Shown one piece after another: positions 55,426 through 64,000 of a DNA stretch of 64,000 nt. A model generated the notes under the pieces. The model ran no database searches. It was not told where the DNA came from and worked only from the letters and a program-made list of their open reading frames with translations. Position numbers and translations under genes: made by a program. Within the stretch, counting starts at the first letter, position 1, and each line of letters opens with the position of its first letter. Location of the stretch: positions 62,001 to 126,000 of the forward strand of contig JAEHOE010000147.1 of NCBI GenBank assembly GCA_016858145.1, given 5' to 3'. Origin of the DNA: Edaphochlamys debaryana (lineage: Eukaryota > Chlorophyta > Chlorophyceae > Chlamydomonadales).

Positions 55426-57151
55426 TCTCGGGGTCCGACGTGAAGGGCGAGGAGAGCGTGGGAAGCCTGGCGGAAACGCTCTGGCGTGGCGGCGCCGTCA
55501 GCGACGGCGGGAGCCCGCCGCCACCGCCGCTGTCAGAGACTCGCACAGCGGCGACGGTGGACAATACTCGAGCGGTGCGGGCGGCGGCCAAAGCATTGCC
55601 TGGCGCGGCAGCGCCCGGAACCGATGCCTGTCTTGGCGCCGCCGCCACGGGCCCCACCGCAAGCGCGGCGGCGCCACCAGTGGCGGCGGCGGCGGCAGCA
55701 GCAGCTTGTGCGGCGGCGGCGGCATTGGCGGCACGGACCTGCTCGCGGAGGCCCGGCGGCGCCGTCACGGCGGGCGAGCGGCCGCCGCCGCCGCGCCGCT
55801 CGGCTGCCGTGCGCAGGCCCATCGCCGCTGCCATGGTGCCGTACTGCTCCCGGAACTTGGCCCCCGGCCGGCGGCGGCTGGTTCCGGCTTTCGCCTGCTC
55901 CATGGCGCCAGCGGACCACGACCCCCCAACCTTCCCACCGACGCCGCCGACGCCACCGACGCCGCCGACGCCGACGCTGCCACCGCCGCCGCCGCCGCCC
56001 ATGAGGTGCAGCAGTGTCAGATGCTCGCTCATGAATCCGCCGCCCTCGCCGGCGCTCTCAGCACCGCCGGCGGTGCCGAGCGACGGCGTGCTCGCCTCCT
56101 CGTTGCTGCTGCTTGCGGCGGCCGCCGCCGCCGCCGCCGCCGCCTCGCCGGCGGCTGTAGTCGCGGCGGCCGGAGCGCCGCCGGCGGCCAGGACGAGGAG
56201 GGGAGGTGCGGCGGCGGCGGCGCCACCGACGGCCGGCGGCGTGACGGCGGGAGGGGCTGGCGTCGGCGGCAGCAGCGGAGCTCGGGAGCGGGGCGGAGCC
56301 GAGGCGGTCGGCCCCTGCTGCTGCTGCCCAGACGACGACGGCGGCGGCGGGGGCGGCGGCGGCGACGGAGCCGTGTACTGCGCCGCCAGGGCGGGGGTGA
56401 GTGCCGGCGGCGCCGGCGGCGGCGCCGCCGCCGGCCGCAGCGCGCCCCGCGCCGCCAGCGGCGCCAGCGAGCCCGTGCTGCCCGGAGAGCCATTCCAGGA
56501 CCCGACCCCCGGCGTCCTCAGCCCCGCTTCTAGCGCCGCCGCCGGCACATTGTCACCGATACTGACGCACACCCCTGAGGCGGTGGTGCTGGGGGCACCG
56601 GAGGCCGAGCCGGCGGACGAAGCTGGGACGGGGTAGGGCGAGGGGCGGCGGCTGCGGAGGGTGTCGACGGAGCGACGTGGCGGGTTCGTGTTGTTTTGGG
56701 GAAGGGTGGTGGAGGAGGAAGGAAAGGGCGGCGTGACGCTGCCGCTGCTGGCTCGCCGGAGGGTAGTGCCGAGGCTGGGACCCGCCGGCGCCGGGGCGGG
56801 GGCCGCCGCCACGCCGCCCGCTGCCTCCGCTACCCTGGCGCCCGCAGATGGAGCGGCGACGGGCTGGGACTCGGGCAGCTGTGCAAAGAGGGCCGCCGCC
56901 GCCGCGTCCGTAACAGCGTTTTCTGCGAGGCCAGAGGCGGCTGGCTGAGGAGGAAGCGGCGCCGGCCGCCCATTGTCCCCGCCCACAGCAACAGCCGGTG
57001 CCGGCTGCGCAGCAAGCGCTGCGGCCGCGTGGGTCGTGTAGGGCAGGGGCACGGGCGGCTGGGGAGCGCCGGTCGCAGCCGCGACCGCGGTTTCGGCCTC
57101 GCTGTCGCCCTCAGCGCGAGGCCGCAGGCAGCGACCCAGCGCGTTGCCCAT
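39907..57151 (-). CDS. Giant GAF-PAS-TKL protein kinase, copy 2
   Basis: Twenty-two exons: 52902-57151, 52687-52768, 51830-52299, 51243-51615, 50955-50993, 50249-50646, 49564-49954, 49280-49390, 48939-49080, 48088-48496, 47639-47849, 47389-47442, 47122-47189, 46809-46847, 46592-46666, 42706-46324, 41693-42520, 41509-41577, 41306-41353, 40932-40970, 40367-40543, 39907-40152; 12,138 bases, 4,045 residues. Every intron phase equals that of copy 1, and all kinase motifs are kept (GRGGFGAVYYG, AAKVLD, HGDLTGHNVML, ADFGLS, PPE). The start MGNALGRC is identical. Exon 17 is 89 codons longer than in copy 1, all Gly/Ser/Thr-rich, between the catalytic loop and DFG. Low-complexity tracts in exon 1 differ in many in-frame indels. 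Both copies therefore look functional; whether they differ in expression cannot be seen. Confidence 0.88.
40612..40757 (-). repeat. Two intronic copies of kinase-2 exon 21 5' edge
   Basis: The exon start (MYTGQRPWA, real at 40543) is repeated at 40612-40630 (MYTGQQPWA, after ACACAG) and in weaker form at 40735-40753 (LYAGHRP). Offsets are 87 and 210 bases. Kinase 1 has only the true exon at 20760. Confidence 0.85.
41185..41198 (-). repeat. Intronic copy of kinase-2 exon 19 3' edge
   Basis: The exon end (GTVSK then GTGGGC, real at 41306) recurs 121 bases downstream as a 20-base match including the donor (to about 41179). Kinase 1 lacks it at the matching position. Confidence 0.75.
47196..47240 (-). 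repeat. Three-copy GTGAGAGGGAGGGC minisatellite, kinase-2 intron 12
   Basis: A 14-base unit is repeated three times just upstream of the exon 13 acceptor. It is absent from the corresponding intron of kinase 1. Confidence 0.8.
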
Positions 57152-57743
57152 CGCCGCTGGGCTCCAGCCACAGGGCCGGCCCACGACGAAAGGCCGTCAC
57201 TGCCGGGCCGGAAAGCGGTGGCGCGCCAGTTTGTTGTGCGCAACGTGAGGCCGAGAGTAACAGAGCGCGCCTAGCGCGAAGATGCCTGGGCTGAGGCTGC
57301 CATGTGTTGCAGTGAATGCGGAGTGGCTATGGGCGGTGGTGCGGCGGGGAAGAGCCGCGCCGCGCGGGTAATCCTGCGCGTGGCCCATGGGCCGGGTTTG
57401 CTCACCGCGCCATGCAGCCGCCGCCTCGAGTCGCTGATGAGCACAGAATGCTTGCCTCGCTGAGAACATAGTTCGCAGATACTTGTGTGCGCCCAACTCG
57501 CAGAGCTGGACGAGAAACGCTCCGGGTGCTTGCCCCAGCAGCGCTTCTGCCCATCAAACTCCTCTCGTCGATACATGCTATCTACCGGCACGGAGGAGGC
57601 TGCATGCTGAACCCGTGAGCAGCGAGCTGTCTTCAACAGAGGGGCTCGCCTCACGCGCTTGCTACCCACCTCCCTCTGCGCAAACAAGCATTTCTTTGAC
57701 ACAGCGCTGCCAAGGTAGCATAGCGACAGCAGAGGCAGTCGCA
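57152..57743. promoter_or_regulatory. Bidirectional promoter region, kinase 2 / GNAT copy 2
   Basis: 592 bases between divergent start codons, the second copy of the region at 37092-37678. Small differences include a CTATG insertion near 57325 and point changes. Shared blocks across the whole interval mean regulatory elements cannot be singled out by comparison. Confidence 0.6.
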
Positions 57744-60533
57744 ATGCCATCAAGTGCCGGGCTTGTCCCCGTGCCGAGCGGCTCCTCCGCCATCAACCAG
57801 CTGCTCCAGCATCGTGTGGGCTTGCTGAATGATCCCGACCGGGCCGGCAGCCTCCTGACAAGCAAGCTGTACCAGCTTTGCATTTTCGTCGCGGCGCCCG
57901 ACCACGCGCCGAGCCAAGCTTCGGGAGCACACGCAGGCTCCAGCCAGGGTGCAGTGGTGACCGCCGATGCTGGGGAGGACAAGTCTTTGGTGGAGACAGC
58001 TTGGCGCTGCCAGGTGCTTGTCGTGTACTCCTTGGGGCCAGGGAAGTCATCCTACTCGGTGTTTGTGGAAGCGGCGCCCTCGGGTGGAGCAGGTCCGTTG
58101 CAGCAGGTGAGGGTGATGGGGGGCCGCCGGGGGAGCAGCTTTTCCGGGTGCATGCCCCATGCACGGCAGGCGGAATTTGAAGGGGTTCTCTAGGGAGTAC
58201 GGGCCCCAACACCCCGCCCGCAATACCTACATCCCCCTCCAGCCTTCCCACCAGCAGCCTCCCAACTCGAACCGACCAGCGGCCTCTCCCTCCACTCTCT
58301 GTCCTTGGTTGCGAGCCCGACCAGCGGCCTCCCCTTGCCGTTGCCCCTACACCCGCCCCCTACAAGCTACCTCTCGCTCCTCAGGAACAGTCATTGTCGC
58401 CCGCAGAGCCCGATGAGGCGCACCAAAGCCGCCTCTTCGCCTGGGCCGCCTCGGCCATTCTGGCACTGCCCGACCCCCGCCGCCTGGCCTTCTACTGCCT
58501 GCCCAGCCACGGCGCGGCGGCCGTGCTGCGCGTGCTGAGGGCGGCAGGGTACGACAACCTGTGGGACGAGCCCTGCCACCGGTGAGCCCCCGGGATGATT
58601 CATTTGCATGGGGTGTCCGTGGCTTGTGCGGGAGCACGGGGCGGGGCGGAGGGGCCTGGTGCTCAGCTTGGCTTGACTCCCAGCTTGCGCTTGGCAACCG
58701 TCAAGAAAGGTTGGGGAGAGCCGCTGCTACTAGTGCTCGCACGCTCTAAGCTTTGCGGCAGAGGGCGCACAGCTGAGCCCACTTGCAAGGGGAGGGCGCG
58801 GGGGCACATGCAGGGGGAGCGCCTGGGGGCACATGCAGGGGGAGCGCGTGGGGGCACATGCAGGGGGAGCGCGTGGGCGTGTCGTCCGCTGCGTGTCTGG
58901 CACGTGGCATCAGCCGCGCCGAGGGCCACGGGTAGTAGCGCGGAGCGGATGAGTCGCGCTGCCGTACCTCCTGCCCCCCAGGTACGCCCGTGCCGAGCCC
59001 CTCTACCCTGAGGAGCTGGCGGTGGTGATGTCGGTGAGCGCCCTGGGGCGGGGGGGCAGAGGGGTGGCAGGAGGCGTGCAGCCCCCGTGTTCGGCTGCCT
59101 CAGCCGCCCCTGCATGCGGAGTGCGATCAGCACAGTGTCTCGTTCGGTGCCGGGAGCCGGGAGATCCCGTTGCCTTTGTCGGCCCGGGCTGCAGCCGCTT
59201 AGGCCATGAGTTGTGCGAGGGGCAGGGGTACTAACGCAGAGGTTTACGGTAGCCGGTCTGAAGAGGGGGCTCCAACCTTTGAGCTCCAACCTGAGCCCCT
59301 TGCTCTGTCCCACTCGCGCAGGACCCCAGCAGCGCCGCATGTGGGTCGGGCGCCGCCGGCTCCCCAGCGGAAGTCTACCGCCTTGACTCCCTCCGCAGCG
59401 AGGCCGATTGCGAGCTGGTCGACTCCCTGTGGACGTACAAATCGTCGTACAGCTTGCCGCTTGTACGGCTGCTCGTACAGCATCGCCACACGGTCTGCGC
59501 GCGGTACAACAGCAGGGGCCAGGAGGGCGGGAGCGACCGGAAGGGGCCAGCCGTCCCCGTCGGGAGCGATACCGGTCCTGTTGGGGGCTCGGAGCCGGGT
59601 CCTGAGGCATCAGCTTCGGGTTCCGGATCCGATGCGGTCGCCTGGATCCTGCACTACGGCGACGGATCCATCGGTGAGCTCAGGCCTCCGAGGCAACGGC
59701 GTGGGAAGCCAAGGGTCGAGCGACAGACGTTGCCCTACTTGCTAGCGTCACATATATTAGGTCTCAACCCCGAGCACCCTTCAAGGCTGCCCCAGTCACA
59801 GTCTGCTGCCTCAATTATGAGCACGGCGCGGTGCACCGCCCTGCAGGGCTGGCCCACACTCTGGAGGCCCACCGGCGGCGGGGCCTCATGCGGCGCTGCG
59901 GCCTGGAGATGGTGCGGAGGCTGCTGGGGCCCGGCAGGGGGGAGGCGGAGGAGGAGCAGGAGGGCAGCACGGAGCGCGGTGCGGCAGGGGCAGGAGCAGG
60001 AGCAGGAGCCGGAGGCGCAGGCGCGGGCGGAGGCGGAGGCGAGGCGGGCGGCTGGAGGCAGCGCGAGGTATTCCTGTGAGTGTTGGTTGGACAAGGGGGC
60101 TGAACAAGGAGGCCCAACAAGGCAGCTAGTGCGGGCGTTCTGTCAACATCGGCTCCAGAAGAGGCTGGGGCTACGGGTGGAGTTGGGGGTTGGCGGGGGA
60201 TGGGGCCGCCGCCAACCGACCCCGCTCGCTACCCGCTACAACCGGAGTCTCTGCACCTCTCACTATCAACGCCTCCTCGCTCGCTACGCGTTCTCTCCTC
60301 ATGCGACAGCCCTGTGTGCCCCGCTCACTCCTGCCCCTCCGATCCCCCGCCCCCAGGTTCGTGGTTCAGGGCAGCATGCTTTCTTGCCTGAGCCGGGCCT
60401 GTGTCCCTCGCACCTGCCCCCCGCCCCCAGGTTCGTGGTGCAGGGCAACGGGGCCTCCGTGGCTCTGTTCGAGGGCCTGGGCTTCAGGTGCTGCGCGGCG
60501 GCCTGGCACTGGCTGGGGGTGGAGGGGGAGTGA
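57744..60533 (+). CDS. Glycine N-acyltransferase-like GNAT (FR47 type), intact copy
   Basis: Six exons: 57744-58106, 58385-58581, 58982-59033, 59322-59673, 59847-60075, 60431-60533; 431 residues, all phases consistent, stop TGA. Residues ~1-205 form an N-terminal half (LLNDPDRAGSLLTSKLYQLC; AFYCLPSHGAAAVLRVLRAA). The C-terminal half resembles the FR47/GLYAT-like GNAT fold: VDSLWTYKSSYSLPLVRLLV, then DAVAWILHYGDGSIG, AHTLEAHRRRGLMRRCGLE as the acyl-CoA-binding turn and following helix, and FVVQGNGASVALFEGLGF near the end. An in-frame Gly/Ala-rich loop (~370-392) lies between the last two elements. GNATs move an acyl group from CoA to an amine; the acceptor here is not predictable. No targeting peptide is evident. 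It is the only undamaged one of three copies in the window. Confidence 0.85.
58779..58880 (+). repeat. GCACATGCAGGGGGAGCGCGTGGG minisatellite in GNAT intron 2
   Basis: Three to four head-to-tail copies of a unit of about 28 bases. The pseudogene copy at 38725-38775 has two units, so copy number changed after duplication. Confidence 0.8.
60357..60377 (+). repeat. Intronic copy of GNAT exon 6 5' edge
   Basis: CGCCCCCAG plus the first bases of exon 6 (FVVQG) are duplicated 74 bases upstream of the real exon at 60431, with one change (GTG to GTT). The copy leads into unrelated sequence and out of frame. Confidence 0.85.
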
Positions 60534-61356
60534 TGAGGGCAGGGGTGGAGGGGAGGTGGTGGGGGCAGGGGTGAAGCGTGAGTGATGGGGGCAGGAGTGA
60601 GGGTGAGTGACGAGGACAGGGGTCTGCGGATAAAGAAGCAGACACACAGCGCAGCAGCGCAGGCATCGCAGCCCTTGCTGCTGCAGGGCCTCGGTAGATA
60701 GCCCAGAGACGCTTGGTTGGAGCACGGCGGAAGGCAGTCAAGACGTCTGAGTGAGGTGATGTGCTTGTGTGTACCGGAGACGACGGCTGTGGGGCAGTGG
60801 GGACAGAAGTTTGTGTCGGTACAAGCCGTGGCTTGGGCAACTGCGCTGGAGCAGGAAGGCAGACGTTCGCAGCACCAGCTGGCGTGCGCAATGCTGATAT
60901 ATGTTGAGGGGAGCCAGCTGCTGACCTGTTGGAGCTAGCGGGACGCTGCGGCCTGCGGGCCTGATGATCACCATACATGGCCGATCTGGTAGGAGGCTCA
61001 TGGAGTGTAGCGGGCAGGCTAACCCGCCCGGCGGAGTACCGTAGAAGCGAGGTTTTTGACAAGTCTAGACTGCCTGTTAAGACGCTGTCAGGACACACCA
61101 TAGGCTAGGGTAAGGTGCCGCCGAGTCGTGGGACCTTACCGTACCATAGGAATGACGCATTACAGGGTTGCGGCCAGCGGGCAGCAAGCTGCCGGCCCCG
61201 CACAAGGGGGAGAGAGTCAACTTCCCCCGACCCCAGGCGTACCCTAAGGGAATGTCCAACACCGAGGCAGCCACCTACTCCAACCCATACAGCGACAGTC
61301 TCAGCCCGAGAGGGCTAGCCACATGAGATCATCATAAGCACCACAACCACGCCGAG
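60534..61356. other. GNAT 3' flank and retrotransposon 3' UTR
   Basis: The GNAT 3' UTR runs rightwards and the retrotransposon 3' UTR leftwards into the same 820 bases. I see no TGTAA signal. A hairpin with eight perfect pairs (GGTAAGGT at 61109-61116, ACCTTACC at 61133-61140) lies about 220 bases past the retrotransposon stop codon and may mark its 3' end. No poly(A) or microsatellite tail is obvious. Confidence 0.45.
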
Positions 61357-64000
61357 TCAGGGGGAAGGCGGCTCGACATCCGCAGGGGGGTTGAACCGCG
61401 GCTTCCCGGCGACGCCGCCCAGGAAAGGGTGCTCGGGTGGAACGTCTCTCCACTTCTTACTGAAACCTTGACCACAGTCTTCCGCAAAGGAGCGAACACG
61501 AGCCCAAAATTCCGCAACCACTTGCAAACCAAGTCGAGAAAGGGTGGCGCGCCCAAGCGGGGCACCTGTCTCCGGGCGGGCGGCATAGAGCCACTGACGT
61601 CCCCGCTCCAGAGCAGCCACCGCAGCTAGGCAGACCACATCCCAAGTCACACCAGACACGCCCACAGGCGGAGTCACGAGCCACAAATGCTGCTTGCCGA
61701 GGGCACAGCTAGGAGTCCATCTGTACAGTTCTTCTTCAAGGGCCTCACGAAGAGCACCAGCGACACAGCAAGACCAGAAGTGGTGCGTCCGATCCCCTTC
61801 ATCCATCCACACACCACATGGGCACATCGCAGGGCCTACTCCCCGAGCAATATCAGCTGCATGCATCCCAAATCCCGCAAACCCATTAAGAGCCAGACGC
61901 CAGAGCGGTTCTTTGTGTTCCGGCTCCCACCGCACAGCCCAAAGCCGCCGCAGAGCTGCGGCGAACGCAGACAGTGATTCAGGCGGCGCAGCGGGAAGGG
62001 ACAGGGCCTCCGCAACGAAGGCCCGATGGCGCCGCGCCAGCGATTCCACCGACGCGGAGAGTTGGAGCTGAGTAGCGGCCCGAACCGTGAGCTGGATCAC
62101 GCGGCAGGGAGCACCCGGCGGCAGCGTCCAGCCCACGGCAGGGGCGATGATGCGACAGGCAGCCAGCAGCGGCGGGGCCGCGGCCGGCCCACCAGGCGCC
62201 AGCCGTGCAGCACGTGCAGCCTCCACCCAAGCTGGGGGGATACGCTGCAGCAGTGCTGCAAAGAGGCCAGCGGCCCGAACTCCGCAGTGGAGCTCGGACG
62301 GTAGTGTGAACCATTCCGAGACGCCGAGCACACCAAGAACGACGTCAGAGCGGTACAGGGGCAAGCAACGGCGAGCCCAGCGCGGCGACGGGCGCCCGCC
62401 AGGCCGCCGCTCCCATTGACGGTTGAAGCGACGGAAGGCATCCACCACCGCAACCGCCATGCCCACGCAACGAAGCGAAGGCACGTCGAAGAGGTCGGGG
62501 AAAGCCACATGTAGAGGCTCGCCGCCAGCATCAAGCGCGGGATTGCCCCACAGCGGAGCGTGGTAGCACCATGGCCCCGCTGCTAGCAAGTCCCACGCAA
62601 GTACAGCCGGCGGCGGAAGAGTAGTGAAGGCAGAGACAAGACGTTTGAGGGTGGGGCAGTCGCTGGGGATGGGGCATCCGAAGAGGCGCCCGCCAGCGGC
62701 TGCAGTGAGGAGGGCGAGGGGGTGGGCGGCCGGATGGAGACGACGAAGTTGCGCCATCGCCACCGCCACCCAGGTGGGCACACTAGGCAAGAAGCCCAGC
62801 GCGCCTTGGATAAAGCGTGAGGCCAGGCAAGCATGCCGGGCCTGAACGTGCTCACGCAGCGGTAGGAGGCCGAAGCCGCCAACCACAGGCGGGAGCACGA
62901 GGCAGTCCGACGGCAAGCCAGGCAGGCGCGTGCGTCGCGTGTCGGCGTCAGCGTCCGGAGCCAGGCCCCGATCCACCAGCGCCGCCACACGACTGCCGAG
63001 GGTCGACAGCGCTGAGGCTGACGGCAGGCGGGAAAACTCAAGATGGTACAGAACTTTACTTAGCGCATACGACGAGGCCGCAAAAGCGCGGCCGAAGGCA
63101 GAAAGCGGCAGGTGCGCCACTCGCTGCAGGACGGCGTAGACAGGAGCGAAGTCGACGACAGGTAACGTTGAGGGCGGGGCGCCCCAAAACAGGACGCCCA
63201 GCGTGCGGGCTGAGGACACGGTGCGGAGGGCAGGAGCCGGCGCCGCCGCCGCTGCGACCACAAGGGTCACCGCGGCAGCAGCGCCAGCGTGCGGGGTATC
63301 TGCGGCCATGGCGGGAGCGGACGCACCCGCCAGGGCCACAGAGGAGGCCGCCGCCCCGAGGGGCGGCGGAGAGGTGGTGGGCGCCGCCGAGACCGGCGGC
63401 GCCGGGGCAGGAGCCCCGCTGGCCGCGGTCCCGGCCTCGGAGCTGGCAACACGCTCCAGGACAGGGGCAGCAGCAGCAGGGCCGAGCGGCATAAGCTCTG
63501 TTTTGTCAACGTTTAGGCGCTGACCCGAGGCCTGCCGGAAGACCTCCATGGCTTGCAGGAATGCAGGAGCGCAGTGGGGGCCGTCCAGCAGGGGGGTGCA
63601 GTCGTCAGCGTACTGGGAGGCCAGCACCGGCACCCCAGCCGCCACCAACCCAACCCGACACCGCCGCAGCCAGCAGGACAGAGCCTGAGCCACGGCGAGG
63701 TAGAGGAGAGGGGCGAGGGGGCACCCCTGCCGAACGCCAGCCGAGATGGAGACCGGGTTGGACAGGTGGCCGTTGACAAGGGCTGAGGCGCGGGTGCCCG
63801 TGTGCAGGCAGCGGACCCAGGCTAGGAAGCCCGATCCGACGCCCAGCGCCTCCAGGCAGTCAAAGAGGAAAGAGCGATCAACAGTGTCATAGGCCTTGTA
63901 GAAATCGAGGAAGACGGCGGCCCCCGCCTGCCCTGCCGACCGCAGCAACTCCGGCAACAGCTGCAAGAGCAGCACGTTGTCGGCGATGCGGCGGCCAGCA
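61357..64000 (-). mobile_element. Non-LTR retrotransposon reverse-transcriptase ORF, C-terminal part
   Basis: One uninterrupted frame of about 880 residues, open to the right edge, stop TGA at 61357-61359. Reverse-transcriptase motifs run in order: GRRIADNVLLLQ, FLDFYKAYDTVDRSFL (motif A), GVRQGCPLAPLLYL (motif B), QYADDCTPLL (motif C, YADD). The C-terminal part has a CPCGVW ... THHFWSCC segment like the zf-RVT zinc knuckle of LINE polymerases, and ends VEPPSP. No RNase H or endonuclease is in the visible part; an endonuclease would be upstream, outside the window. The lack of introns and a less extreme codon bias set it apart from its neighbours. The frame has no stop, so the copy may be recent. 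Clade (L1-, RTE- or Dualen-like) is not decided here. Confidence 0.85.

Larger units (their letters stand above)
39284..59363. repeat. Segmental duplication, unit 2 (kinase 2 plus GNAT 5' part)
   Basis: The second tandem copy of the unit described at 19751-39263, same orientation, about 20.1 kb. It is followed by the single-copy remainder of the GNAT gene, which identifies it as the copy that kept the original right flank. Confidence 0.9.

Overview
The window looks like nuclear DNA of a chlorophycean green alga of the Chlamydomonas/Volvox type. The evidence is very high GC content, many short introns with G-rich starts and C-rich ends, long Ala/Gly/Ser/Pro-rich protein inserts, TGTAA-type poly(A) signals after one gene, and a recognisable ZRF1/GlsA (zuotin-related) gene. 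Gene models were built by hand from splice sites. The models for the first six genes of known product keep a consistent reading frame across every exon, apart from the lesions described.

Layout: (1) 1-690, minus, 5' end of an unidentified gene running off the left edge. (2) 1483-6118, minus, a seven-exon 951-residue RS-rich nuclear protein with an hnRNP Q-like acidic domain and a C-terminal SRI-like domain. (3) 6901-14832, plus, a 20-exon, 722-residue ZRF1/DNAJC2 (GlsA) orthologue, divergent from (2). (4) 16042-19152, minus, a glycine N-acyltransferase-like GNAT gene with a one-base frameshift. (5) 20048-37091, minus, a 22-exon, 3,986-residue GAF-PAS-TKL kinase. (6) 37679-39263, plus, a truncated GNAT pseudogene. 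(7) 39907-57151, minus, a second 22-exon kinase of 4,045 residues. (8) 57744-60533, plus, an intact 431-residue GNAT gene. (9) 61357-64000, minus, the reverse-transcriptase ORF of a non-LTR retrotransposon, cut by the right edge.

Items 5-6 and 7-8 are two tandem copies of a roughly 20-kb unit (about 19751-39263 and 39284-59363). The break lies inside exon 4 of the GNAT gene, so the upstream GNAT copy was truncated when the duplication formed, while both giant kinases remain open. Identity between the units is patchy: some tracts, introns included, are almost identical while neighbouring introns no longer align, which suggests gene conversion.

The most unusual signal is that many introns carry a second, slightly decayed copy of the adjacent exon's end together with its splice site, 70-210 bases into the intron. 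I see at least a dozen such exon-edge copies in five genes, on donor and acceptor sides. Some occur in only one of the two kinase copies, so they arise quickly. Kinase and GNAT start head to head from a ~590-bp shared promoter region. ZRF1 and the RS protein also share a divergent intergenic region.
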